Below are positions 8,353-17,045 of a stretch of 18,807 bases of DNA, piece by piece. The stretch's first letter is position 1; the number at the start of each line of letters is the position of its first letter. Under the pieces are notes generated by a model, which saw only the letters and a program-made list of their open reading frames with translations, made no database searches and was not told the DNA's origin. Source of the DNA: Alphaproteobacteria bacterium (lineage in GTDB: Bacteria > Pseudomonadota > Alphaproteobacteria > RF32 > CAG-239); contig JAGCFG010000121.1 of the NCBI GenBank assembly GCA_017650255.1, forward strand, positions 1 to 18,807. The letters run 5' to 3'. A program made the translations under genes and the position numbers.

Positions 8353-9561
8353 TTATTTTTTCAGTACGGCGACGCCGGGGAGCTCTTTGCCTTCCATCCA
8401 TTCAAGAAAAGCACCGCCGGCTGTTGAGATATATGAAAACTTGTCGGCAACTCCGGCATTGGCAAGAGCCGAAACAGTATCACCGCCGCCGGCAACAGAC
8501 ATAAGTTTTCCGGTAGCTGTCAAATCTGCTGCGTGTTGGGCAACTTTGTTGGTGGCATTGTCAAAAGGTTTCATCTCAAAAACGCCGAGAGGCCCGTTCC
8601 AAACAAGAGTTTTGCTCTCATCTAAATGCTTATTGATTAAGGCAATTGTCTTTTCTCCGACATCAAGCAAACTCCAGCCCTCGGCAGGAATTTCATCTAA
8701 GCCTGTTGTTTTGTGCTCAGCATTAGGTTTAAACTCTTTGGAGACAACGACATCTTGCGGCAAAATAATTTCACAACCATGAGATTTTGCAACTTGCATA
8801 ATTTCTTTGGCAGTTTCGATCATATCCATTTGGACAAGAGAGTTGTTCTCGTTTACGGTATCTATGCCGCTGGCTTTCATAAAAGTATGAGCCATGCCGC
8901 CGGAGATTACCAATTTATCAACTTTTTTAACCAAGTTGTTGAGCAAGTCTAACTTGGTAGAAACTTTAGAACCGCCGACAACGGCAATCAATGGGCGAAT
9001 CGGGTTGGAAAGAGATTTTTCCAAAGCGTTGACTTCTTCTTCCATAAGACGGCCCATAGAAGATGGCAACAATTTTGTTGCAGCAACCATAGAAGCATGA
9101 GCACGGTGAGCTGTTGAAAATGCGTCAGAAATATATACATCAGCAGGTTTCACCAATTCTTTGGCAAAATTTTCATCGCCTTTCTTTTCTTCGTCATAAA
9201 AGCGCAGATTTTCGAGCAGTAAAATTTCGTCATTGTTCATATTGGCAACGGCGGAAGCAACCTTTTCGCCAATGCAGTCATCTACAAAAACAACTTTTTT
9301 ACCTAAAGATTTTTGAAGTTCAGGCACAATGTGAGAAAGAGAATTTTTCATATCGCCTTTGCCTTCGGGGCGGCCAAAGTGAGAGATTACAACAACCTTT
9401 GCGCCCTTGTTCATAAGCTCTTTGATTGTAGGAACAGTGCGGTCAATGCGGGCAGTGTTGGTGACATTAAAATTTTCATCCATCGGCACATTGAGGTCAG
9501 CGCGCAACATGGCGACTTTTCCCTGCAGATTGCCTAAATCATCAATAGTTTTGTAATTCAT
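8353..9561 (-). CDS. pgk: Phosphoglycerate kinase
   Basis: 402-aa PGK, which transfers phosphate between 1,3-bisphosphoglycerate and ADP to yield ATP in glycolysis, in the cytosol. Substrate-side motifs are RADLNVPMD (20-28), the conserved Arg in TARIDRTVPTI, and SHFGRPEGKGD (60-70). Hinge and nucleotide-side motifs are VVGGSKVSTKLDLL, WNGPLGVFE and AGGGDTVSAL (about 357-366). Start ATG 9561 has AAAGGA upstream and begins MNYKTIDDL; the 45 in-frame codons before it look non-coding and cover the gap-pgk terminator. It is the second gene of gapA-pgk, with a hairpin between the two and a bidirectional terminator after it. Confidence 0.98.
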   Translation of the reverse strand: MNYKTIDDLGNLQGKVAMLRADLNVPMDENFNVTNTARIDRTVPTIKELMNKGAKVVVISHFGRPEGKGDMKNSLSHIVPELQKSLGKKVVFVDDCIGEKVASAVANMNNDEILLLENLRFYDEEKKGDENFAKELVKPADVYISDAFSTAHRAHASMVAATKLLPSSMGRLMEEEVNALEKSLSNPIRPLIAVVGGSKVSTKLDLLNNLVKKVDKLVISGGMAHTFMKASGIDTVNENNSLVQMDMIETAKEIMQVAKSHGCEIILPQDVVVSKEFKPNAEHKTTGLDEIPAEGWSLLDVGEKTIALINKHLDESKTLVWNGPLGVFEMKPFDNATNKVAQHAADLTATGKLMSVAGGGDTVSALANAGVADKFSYISTAGGAFLEWMEGKELPGVAVLKK

Positions 9562-9590
9562 ATATTTATCCTTTTGAAATGAAAAATTAT

Positions 9591-9620
9591 AAAAAGCGGC
9601 TGGAAAACCAACCGCTTTTT
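9591..9620 (-). terminator. Hairpin terminator / attenuator between gapA and pgk
   Basis: Arms AAAAAGCGG (9591-9599) and CCGCTTTTT (9612-9620) pair. TGG/CCA continue the stem inside after one C/A mismatch, closing on AAAA. On the - strand the 3' arm ends in T5 followed by another T-rich stretch. It starts 16 bp after the gapA stop and 30 bp before the pgk start, so partial read-through could set the gapA:pgk ratio. No separate pgk promoter is evident. Confidence 0.8.
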
Positions 9621-9635
9621 GCAAAACGTAAAAAA

Positions 9636-10706
<1,071 letters not shown>

Positions 10707-10708
10707 TT

Positions 10709-10736
10709 AATTTAACACGAAATAAGTCTTTTTCAA
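10709..10736 (-). promoter_or_regulatory. Putative sigma-70 promoter of gapA-pgk
   Basis: On the - strand, TTGAAA (10731-10736) and TAAATT (10709-10714) are separated by 16 bp, giving a transcription start near 10702 and a leader of about 60 nt. It is placed just after the nitroreductase stop codon, so glycolytic genes need not depend on the upstream unit. Confidence 0.5.
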
Positions 10737-10750
10737 GAATATTTTTAAGC

Positions 10751-11284
10751 TTACCACAGCTCCCAATGGATTTTGTTTTCCTTAAAGCGATCTTCCGGTT
10801 GAGCAGGTGTGTTTTGTGGATAGCCCAAAACAATTATGGCAACAGGGCGGACATGATCCGGCAAATTAAAATATTCGGAAATTCCGTTTATGACGAGTGG
10901 CATCGGAGAACAACCACAAAAACAGCTGCCGATACCTTTTGAGTGGGCGGCAAGCATCAAATTTTGAGCGGCGAGGGAGCAATCGATATCCGCATAATCC
11001 CATTTTTCGCCGTCTTTGTCACGACTGAATGCTTCATGTAAGTTTCCGCAAATAATAATTGCGCATGAGGCGTCTTGGGCAAAAGATGTCCATCTCTGTA
11101 AGTTGCGTAAGTTTTTGAGTTTTTCTTTGTCTTCTATTATCAAAAATTCCCAAGGTTGCATATTGTGTGCTGATGGAGCATATTGTGCTGCTTTGATAAT
11201 TTCTTTTATATCTTCGTGAGATATTTTTTGCTCGTTAAATTGGCGAATCGAGCGTCTGGTAATAATTCCTTGATATAGATCCAT
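10751..11284 (-). CDS. Nitroreductase family FMN-dependent oxidoreductase
   Basis: 177-aa protein of the nitroreductase fold: dimeric, FMN-binding, reducing nitroaromatics, quinones, flavins or other electron-poor substrates with NAD(P)H. The family start TRRSIRQF (9-16) supplies the FMN-phosphate-binding Arg residues. YAPSAHNMQPWEFLII (35-50) is the classic second motif, and AAHSKGIGSCFCG around 112-124 the third. The physiological substrate cannot be read from the sequence. Two Cys flank the third motif (CFCGC), which is slightly unusual. Start ATG 11284 has AAAGGA 7 nt upstream, and the gene begins 12 nt after the stop of the preceding hypothetical gene, so the two are probably cotranscribed. 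Confidence 0.9.
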   Translation of the reverse strand: MDLYQGIITRRSIRQFNEQKISHEDIKEIIKAAQYAPSAHNMQPWEFLIIEDKEKLKNLRNLQRWTSFAQDASCAIIICGNLHEAFSRDKDGEKWDYADIDCSLAAQNLMLAAHSKGIGSCFCGCSPMPLVINGISEYFNLPDHVRPVAIIVLGYPQNTPAQPEDRFKENKIHWELW

Positions 11285-11296
11285 TTTGTTTTCCTT

Positions 11297-11902
11297 TTAA
11301 TTGTTTGGTTGTGATATTTGTTCAAAACGAGGCAGAACAAAGTTTTTGATAATGAAGTCAAAAGAAGCGTTTACCATTTTGTCTGTGTGGTTTATGGTTT
11401 TGATTAGATTTTCAAATTCCAAATCAGTAACGGAACGGTTTTGCAATTGCAGATATATATCAACCAAGTCGTTGAGCGAATCTACAATTTGGGCAATAAA
11501 AGCGGGAATTTGCAAATTTTGCTGGCCTCCCCAAAAGCCCTCTAAAAATCCGGCTTCTATTTGTTCGTAGCGGTTAAGGCATAAATTTTTTAAGTCAGTT
11601 TTATCTTTTATTTTGAAGAGGGGTAAAGTTACTTGAGATTTTTTTACTTTGGCAAAAATGTCGTCCCATAATCCCATAAAAAATTTGAAAAAGAGCTCTG
11701 CTTCTTCTTTGGTTTGAAGCCTTGGTTGTTTGTTGTTTTCCCATAAAGAAGAAATGACGTCGGTCGGACGAAGATTTAAGTTTGGGGAACAAATTGCGCC
11801 GGCAAAACGCAATTTGACTACATCTAGTGATGCAGAACAAGAATAGTGCTCAAGCATTTTTATAAACTTGTCATCACCAATATATTTATTTTGGCTTTGC
11901 AT
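11297..11902 (-). CDS. Hypothetical protein, possibly UPF0149/YecA-like
   Basis: 201-aa helical cytoplasmic protein that I do not firmly recognise. The pattern LRFAGAICSPN (31-41), then P.DVISSLW (46-54), an acidic EEAELFFKFFMGLWDDI helix (66-82) and YEQIEAGFLEGFWGG (112-126) recalls UPF0149 proteins (GLLCGPE, P..WL..LW, EE...L..L, W..GFL.G). That is remote similarity by eye only. The C-terminal SEC-C-type zinc motif of YecA is absent. The last 50 residues are helical and charged. Start ATG 11902 has only a weak AAGAAG upstream. It is the first gene of a unit with the nitroreductase, and is divergent from the lipoprotein gene across 58 bp. Confidence 0.6.
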   Translation of the reverse strand: MQSQNKYIGDDKFIKMLEHYSCSASLDVVKLRFAGAICSPNLNLRPTDVISSLWENNKQPRLQTKEEAELFFKFFMGLWDDIFAKVKKSQVTLPLFKIKDKTDLKNLCLNRYEQIEAGFLEGFWGGQQNLQIPAFIAQIVDSLNDLVDIYLQLQNRSVTDLEFENLIKTINHTDKMVNASFDFIIKNFVLPRFEQISQPNN

Positions 11903-11960
11903 TTTAAACTTCTTTGTATATAAATTATTGTTAGGTCTTAATTTAATGGAGATTTGAAAA

Positions 11961-12272
11961 TTGTCTAGAAAAAAAATAGTTCTATTTTTGTTGTTGCTTT
12001 GTGTTTCTGCTTGTTCTCAAGTTGAGCCTTTTATAGACAGTCGCCGCGAGGCAGGTCAAACGGGAGAAAGACTTTATGTCGGCAGTTCTAAAAAGAATGC
12101 ACCGGTTGTTTGTCATAATGGTTTGTGGACGGATTTTGAAAAGGTTCAAAAATTGGCTGATGAAGAGTGTGTTAAAAACGGAACGGGAACAAAGGCTGTA
12201 TTTGATAGGAAAGAAGTTTTTTCTTGCAGATTGTTAGCTCCTCAAAAGTCGTTTTTTAAGTGTGTAAGGTAG
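11961..12272 (+). CDS. Small cysteine-rich lipoprotein of unknown function
   Basis: 103-aa predicted lipoprotein. Positive n-region SRKK, hydrophobic core IVLFLLLLCVSA, and lipobox VSAC with the acylated Cys at residue 18; the residue after it is Ser, which favours the outer membrane under the Lol +2 rule. The mature domain has four Cys (51, 70, 89, 101), enough for two disulfides in the periplasm, and a motif GLWTDFEKVQKLADEEC. No function is assignable. The start is TTG 11961, with GGAG at 11948-11951; no in-frame ATG precedes the signal sequence. The gene stops 5 nt before the argS start, and the argS ribosome binding site lies in its last codons, so the two are coupled. Confidence 0.8.
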   Translation: MSRKKIVLFLLLLCVSACSQVEPFIDSRREAGQTGERLYVGSSKKNAPVVCHNGLWTDFEKVQKLADEECVKNGTGTKAVFDRKEVFSCRLLAPQKSFFKCVR

Positions 12273-12277
12273 AGGAT

Positions 12278-14008
12278 ATGTTTTATACTTTAGAAGAACA
12301 AATTGAAAGAAAGCTTGGAAAAGTATTTGATGAATTGGGGTTAGATAAAAAATATGCCGTAATTAAAAATTCGGACAGGCCGGATTTGAGTGATTTTCAA
12401 TGTAATGCGGCATTGGCTTTGGCAAAAATTGAAAAGAAGAATCCGAGACAGATTGCAGAAAATATTGCTGCAAAGTTGTCTGTTGATGAAGACTTTGAAA
12501 AAATTTCCGTTGATGGTCCGGGATTTATAAATTTGTCATTGAATAATGTTTTTTTGGCTCAAAATGTCGATGATATTTGTGGTGATGAGAGATGCGGTTG
12601 TCCTTGCGTTGATGAAAAAAAGACGATTGTTTTGGACTATGGCGGGCCTAATGTTGCAAAAGAAATGCATGTTGGGCATTTGCGTTCGGGCGTTATTGGC
12701 GAATCGATGAGAAGAATCGAAAAATTTGTCGGAAATAATGTTATTTCGGATGTGCATTTCGGTGATTGGGGAACACCAATCGGAATGATTTTAGCAGAAG
12801 TAATTGCTCATGATGGCAATTTGGATAAAATGGAAAGTTATGATATTGCCGATATAACCGCTTTTTATAAAAAGGCTAATATTCGTTGCAAAGAAGATGA
12901 AAAATCTAAAGAAACAGCCAGAATCATCACTGCAAAGTTTCAAGATGGTGACGACGAATATATGAAAGCCTGGAAGCATATCCGCAAAGTTTCGGTTGAT
13001 GCGGTTAAGGAGAATTATAAAGAATTAGGAGTGCATTTTGATTTGTGGCTGGGCGAATCTGATGCTCATAAAACTTGTTTTGAAATTAAAAAAATTGCTG
13101 AAGATAAAGGTTTGTTGGAGTTTGATGATGGGGCTTATATTATCAGACTTGATGAGGAAAATAAGCCTAAGCCTCCGGTTATTATCGAAAAAAGTGACGG
13201 AGGGTTTACTTATCAGGCAACAGATTTAGCCACTATAAAAATGAGGGTTGATGACTTGAGTGCTGATGAGATTATATATTTTACTGACAAAAGGCAACAG
13301 CTCCATTTTGAACAGGTTTTTGAGGCGGCAGAAAAGTTGGGAATCGCTTTGAACACTAAGTTAAAACATATCGGTTTTGGGACTGTGAATGGTTCTGACG
13401 GTAAGCCTTTTAAAACAAGAGACGGTGGGGTTATGACTTTGGTCGATATGATTAAAATGTCAAAAGAGAAGGTTGCAGAATCGATGCCCAAAGCGGGAGA
13501 TGAAAGTGGTTTTTCTGCTGAAGAAATAGAAAAATTGGTTAATCAAGTTACTATCGGTGCGATAAAGTTTCAGGATTTGAAAAATAATATTGCGTCGGGG
13601 TATATTTTTGATTTGGAAGATTTTGCAAATTTTGAAGGGAAAACCGGCCCTTATATTCAATATGCCGTGGCGAGAATAAACTCAATTATGCGTAAAAATC
13701 CCGATATAAAAATGGAAAAAATTGTGGTTTCCAATATTGAAGAACGCAATTTAATGCTTAAAATCGCACAGTTTGGAAATGTAATTTTTAGGGCAGAGCA
13801 AGAAAAAGAACCGAGCATTATATCTGATTATGCTTATAATTTGGCACAGAGTTTTAGTGTTTTTTATAATGCCTCTTCTATAAAAGATGCGGATAGTGCG
13901 GAGATTGCCGGTTCCAGACTAAAACTTGCAAAACTGACAAAAGATGTTTTAACAAAAGCTTTGTTTTTGTTGGGAATTGAGACGCCGGAAGTTATGCCCA
14001 AAGCATAG
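12278..14008 (+). CDS. argS: Arginyl-tRNA synthetase
   Basis: 576-aa class Ia synthetase that charges tRNA-Arg in the cytosol. The N-terminal Add-1 domain ends near PGFINLSL (81-88). The Rossmann domain has the HIGH box as HVGH (131-134) in GPNVAKEMHVGHLRSG. The KMSK-equivalent loop is the ArgS-type DGKPFKTRDGG rather than a literal KMSK. The C-terminal all-helical DALR anticodon domain is complete, ending RLKLAKLTKDVL and LLGIETPEVMPKA. Length is normal. Start ATG 12278 uses AAGG at 12266-12269, 8 nt upstream, inside the end of the lipoprotein gene. The gene is followed by 61 bp without a clear terminator before ftsE. Confidence 0.97.
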   Translation: MFYTLEEQIERKLGKVFDELGLDKKYAVIKNSDRPDLSDFQCNAALALAKIEKKNPRQIAENIAAKLSVDEDFEKISVDGPGFINLSLNNVFLAQNVDDICGDERCGCPCVDEKKTIVLDYGGPNVAKEMHVGHLRSGVIGESMRRIEKFVGNNVISDVHFGDWGTPIGMILAEVIAHDGNLDKMESYDIADITAFYKKANIRCKEDEKSKETARIITAKFQDGDDEYMKAWKHIRKVSVDAVKENYKELGVHFDLWLGESDAHKTCFEIKKIAEDKGLLEFDDGAYIIRLDEENKPKPPVIIEKSDGGFTYQATDLATIKMRVDDLSADEIIYFTDKRQQLHFEQVFEAAEKLGIALNTKLKHIGFGTVNGSDGKPFKTRDGGVMTLVDMIKMSKEKVAESMPKAGDESGFSAEEIEKLVNQVTIGAIKFQDLKNNIASGYIFDLEDFANFEGKTGPYIQYAVARINSIMRKNPDIKMEKIVVSNIEERNLMLKIAQFGNVIFRAEQEKEPSIISDYAYNLAQSFSVFYNASSIKDADSAEIAGSRLKLAKLTKDVLTKALFLLGIETPEVMPKA

Positions 14009-14069
14009 GATAATATCTTTGTAAAATTTGCAAGATTGTATTATTGTGAAAAAAAATTAAGGAGAAAAG

Positions 14070-14777
14070 ATGTCGGATATAGATAATATGCAACCGATTA
14101 TGAAGATGGAAAATGTCAGTTTGCGATATGGAATCGGGCCTGATGTTTTGAGAAATATTAATTTGGAGCTTCCTCGCGGTTCGTTTTATTTTTTGACTGG
14201 GAAAAGCGGTGCAGGAAAAACCTCGCTGTTGAGCATGATGTATTTGGCACAAAAGCCAAGTGCCGGCAGGGTTAGTATTTTCGGAAATAATGTAAATTTT
14301 ACAATCAGAAATTCTTTGGCAATGTTCAGACGCCGTATAGGGGTTGTTTTTCAGGATTTTAGGTTATTGGATCATGTTTCGGCTTTTGATAATGTTGCGC
14401 TGCCTCTTCGAGTATGCGGTATGAGCGAAAAAGAAATTATTGTTCGTGTAAATGAGCTGTTGAGATGGGTAGAGATAAAGCGTAGCACAATGTCTGTCAC
14501 TTCTACTTTATCAGGCGGAGAAAAACAAAGAGTGGCTATTGCTCGAGCGGTTATAAATCGTCCAGATTTTTTGTTGGCAGATGAGCCGACTGGCAATGTT
14601 GACAGTGATATTGCGACAAAGTTGATGAAGTTGTTTGTTGAGTTAAATAAGCTCGGGACGACTGTGGTTATTGCAACGCATAATGAAAATTTGATACGTG
14701 AGTTTAATTATCCACAGATACATTTGCAAAATCATGGGGTTACAATTATTCCGGCGGAGGGTAACGGCTATGTTTGA
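14070..14777 (+). CDS. ftsE: Cell division ATP-binding protein FtsE
   Basis: 235-aa ABC ATPase. With FtsX it forms a divisome complex that activates periplasmic murein hydrolases during septation. Motifs in order: Walker A GKSGAGKT (44-51), Q-loop FQDFRLL (94-100), signature LSGGEKQR (147-154), Walker B LLADEPTGNVD (168-178), and switch His204 in ATHNEN. Start ATG 14070 has AAGGAG at 14059-14064. The 3' end overlaps ftsX by 8 bp, indicating translational coupling. First gene of ftsE-ftsX-ydcF-plsC. Confidence 0.95.
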   Translation: MSDIDNMQPIMKMENVSLRYGIGPDVLRNINLELPRGSFYFLTGKSGAGKTSLLSMMYLAQKPSAGRVSIFGNNVNFTIRNSLAMFRRRIGVVFQDFRLLDHVSAFDNVALPLRVCGMSEKEIIVRVNELLRWVEIKRSTMSVTSTLSGGEKQRVAIARAVINRPDFLLADEPTGNVDSDIATKLMKLFVELNKLGTTVVIATHNENLIREFNYPQIHLQNHGVTIIPAEGNGYV

Positions 14778-15684
14778 TAGTTTTAAGACTTCTCGTCATA
14801 AAGAGTTGCCCTTGTCTAAGGATAGTTCAAATTTATTTTTGAAAATTATGATTTCGATTGCGGTTTTTTTGTTTGCGGTCACTTTGGCCGGAGTGCTGTC
14901 GATTAATTCTATGTTGATAAATTGGAATAACAGCATATTGGGTTCGCTTACGGTGCAGATTATTCCGGTTAATGATGCAAACAGGCAAAAAGCGGCAGAA
15001 GATGCTTTGCAGCAACAGCAAAAAGTTGTAGCACTTTTGGAAGCTATGCCAGAAGTTAAAAGGGCAATTCCTCTGAGTGATGAACAACTTAAGATGTTAT
15101 TAAATCCGTGGTTGGGTGATGATGTCGATATGGCGGATTTGCCTATGCCGAGACTTATTGATGTGAAGCTGCATCATGGTGCGGAAATTGATTATAATGC
15201 TTTGGCAGAAAAGTTGGTGAATGTTGCTCCTCAAGCCTCGTTGGACAATCATAAATTGTGGCTGAATAAGCTTATTAATTTGGCATCGGGAATAAAAATG
15301 CTGGCTTTGTCAATTTTGATTTTGGTAATTGGTGTTACTTCCGGAGCCATATTTTATACGACACAAACCAGTATGGGATTGCACAAAGATGTTATTGAGA
15401 TTTTGCACCTAATGGGGGCAAAAGATACTTATATTGCACAGCAATATGCTTTTAGGACAGCATTTTTGGGCTTTGTCGGTGGAATTATCGGTGTTGTGGT
15501 AGCAATCCCGACAATTATACTTATTGCAAGATTGGCGCAGCAGATTGAAGGCGGAATTATAAACGAAATGCACCTTTCTGTCGGGGGATGGACGGCGATT
15601 GCAAGTTTGCCCTTGTTTTCAGCGCTGGTCGCAATGCAAACTGCTTATTATACGGTAAAACATACTTTAGAGAGAATGATGTGA
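14770..15684 (+). CDS. ftsX: Cell division protein FtsX
   Basis: 304-aa inner-membrane partner of FtsE. It shows the FtsX topology: a cytoplasmic N-tail, TM1 at about 22-48, a large periplasmic domain (about 50-172) that would bind a hydrolase activator, then TM2 (175-197), TM3 (231-254) and TM4 (274-296). The cytoplasmic loop between TM2 and TM3 carries the conserved EILHLMGAKDTYIAQQ. Start ATG 14770 has GGAGG at 14756-14760. It overlaps ftsE by 8 bp, and its TGA overlaps the GTG start of the next gene. Confidence 0.93.
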   Translation: MFDSFKTSRHKELPLSKDSSNLFLKIMISIAVFLFAVTLAGVLSINSMLINWNNSILGSLTVQIIPVNDANRQKAAEDALQQQQKVVALLEAMPEVKRAIPLSDEQLKMLLNPWLGDDVDMADLPMPRLIDVKLHHGAEIDYNALAEKLVNVAPQASLDNHKLWLNKLINLASGIKMLALSILILVIGVTSGAIFYTTQTSMGLHKDVIEILHLMGAKDTYIAQQYAFRTAFLGFVGGIIGVVVAIPTIILIARLAQQIEGGIINEMHLSVGGWTAIASLPLFSALVAMQTAYYTVKHTLERMM

Positions 15685-16262
15685 CTAAGAAACAATTGAT
15701 TTTTGTATTGTTTGTTTTTTTGATATGGGCTGTTGGCTTTGTTGTTTTTACCCATAAGATTTATTATACAAAAAATGTAGAAGATTTAAGAGCTGATGCG
15801 ATTGTAGTGCTGACGGGAGGAAAAAATCGTTTGAGTAGTGCTGTAAAATTGTTAAATTCGCAAAAGGCAGAGAAAATGCTGGTCTCCGGAGTTTTTAAGG
15901 ATACATCTTTGAAAGAATTGCAGAATCGTGATGATGTTGAATTTTTTAATCCGGAGAAAGTTGCTTTGGATAAAAAATCTACAAATACGGTAGAAAACGC
16001 AATAGAAACAGCGCAATGGATTGAAAAATATGATATAAAATCAATTTTTTTGGTAACGTCAAATTATCATATGCCGCGCTCAATGATTGAATTTCATTAT
16101 TATAATCCGAAGTTGGAGATTATTCCTTATCCGGTGTATTCGGACAAGGTTTCTAAACAGTGGTGGAAAAGCTGGAGCAGTTTTAAGTTGTTGGTAGGAG
16201 AGTATAATAAATTTTTGTATGTGTTTGTTCGTGACGGATTGATTGTGAAAAAAGGAGACTGA
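15681..16262 (+). CDS. YdcF/ElyC-like DUF218 envelope protein
   Basis: 193-aa DUF218 family protein with an N-terminal membrane anchor (about 6-24); the domain is likely periplasmic. Family landmarks are AIVVLTGGKNRLSSAVKLL (40-58), the KSTNTVENA block (99-107), and LVTSNYHMPRSM (124-135), which carries the conserved His. Relatives include SanA and ElyC, linked to envelope integrity and peptidoglycan or lipid-carrier metabolism; the reaction is uncertain. The start is GTG 15681, overlapping the ftsX stop as GTGA, with AGAGAG upstream. The plsC ribosome binding site lies within its last codons. Its place between ftsX and plsC is typical for alphaproteobacteria. Confidence 0.88.
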   Translation: MTKKQLIFVLFVFLIWAVGFVVFTHKIYYTKNVEDLRADAIVVLTGGKNRLSSAVKLLNSQKAEKMLVSGVFKDTSLKELQNRDDVEFFNPEKVALDKKSTNTVENAIETAQWIEKYDIKSIFLVTSNYHMPRSMIEFHYYNPKLEIIPYPVYSDKVSKQWWKSWSSFKLLVGEYNKFLYVFVRDGLIVKKGD

Positions 16263-16263
16263 T

Positions 16264-17022
16264 ATGTGCTATATAAGATCTTTGCTGGGTAATATTTGGA
16301 TTTATGGTTTTATTGCTTTTGGTGTTGTTTTTGCCAGCGTTTTCGGGTGGTTTTTGCCACCGAAGTTTCATATGTATTGGTGGAACCATCTTATATTGCC
16401 GAAGGTTTTATGGGGAATGAGAGTTTTTGGCGGTTTGGATGTTGAGTTCAGAGGGTTGGAAAACTTGAACAATAATGCCATATATGCGTGCAAACACCAA
16501 TCTGCCTGGGAGACATATGTCTTGACTACGGTTTTGGACAAGGCGACAATGATTTTGAAAAAAGAGCTGATGTATATTCCGTTTTTCGGCTGGGCTGCAA
16601 AGCTTTATGGCTTGATTTCTGTTGACAGGTCGGCCGGCGCGAGCGCAATGAAAAAAATGCTAGAATCTGCAAAAGCGTTGGTCAAAACAGGGCGTCCGAT
16701 TGTTATTTTCCCAGAGGGACACAGAGTTCCTGCCGGTACCAGTCTTAAATATAAGCCGGGTTTTTTGTTTTTGGCGCAAAATCTTAATATGCCAATTGTG
16801 CCGGTAGCGTTGAACAGTGGTATGTTTTGGCCGAGAAGCTCTTTTAAGCATATATCGGGGAAAATTGTTGTGGAGTTCTTGCCGGCAATGACTATGCAAG
16901 GCGATAAAAACGAATTTATTCAAAAAGTGCAGGATTGTATTGAGAAAAAGTGCTATGAGCTTAACCAAGAGGCAATGAAAAATTTTCCTGCTTGCAGTGT
17001 TAATTACTTTGAAGAGTTGTAG
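16264..17022 (+). CDS. plsC: 1-acyl-sn-glycerol-3-phosphate acyltransferase
   Basis: 252-aa membrane-associated PlsC-type acyltransferase that converts lysophosphatidic acid to phosphatidic acid. It has an N-terminal hydrophobic segment (about 11-31). Block I is KHQSAWET, so the usual HX4D reads His78-X4-Glu83. LISVDR (117-122) is block II. Block III is FPEGHRVPAG (149-158), with His in place of Thr of FPEGTR. PIVPVALNSG is block IV. Related alphaproteobacterial enzymes also carry KHQSAW, so it is probably functional, although activity with Glu is inference. Start ATG 16264 has AAGGAG 7 nt upstream, 1 nt after the preceding stop. It ends the ftsEX operon; no terminator hairpin is visible in the 23 bp before rsmD. 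Confidence 0.92.
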   Translation: MCYIRSLLGNIWIYGFIAFGVVFASVFGWFLPPKFHMYWWNHLILPKVLWGMRVFGGLDVEFRGLENLNNNAIYACKHQSAWETYVLTTVLDKATMILKKELMYIPFFGWAAKLYGLISVDRSAGASAMKKMLESAKALVKTGRPIVIFPEGHRVPAGTSLKYKPGFLFLAQNLNMPIVPVALNSGMFWPRSSFKHISGKIVVEFLPAMTMQGDKNEFIQKVQDCIEKKCYELNQEAMKNFPACSVNYFEEL

Positions 17023-17045
17023 ATTTTATTCAGATTTTATAAAAA

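Noticed and set aside
8342..8782. 146-codon open frame on the + strand over the kdsB-pgk junction
   Set aside because: It is antisense to the conserved pgk C-terminus and has no recognisable domain or ribosome binding site.
13456..13471. Literal KMSK-like string (KMSKEK) in ArgS
   Set aside because: The functional equivalent in ArgS is the upstream PFKTRDGG loop; the later KMSK string is a coincidence in the following helix.
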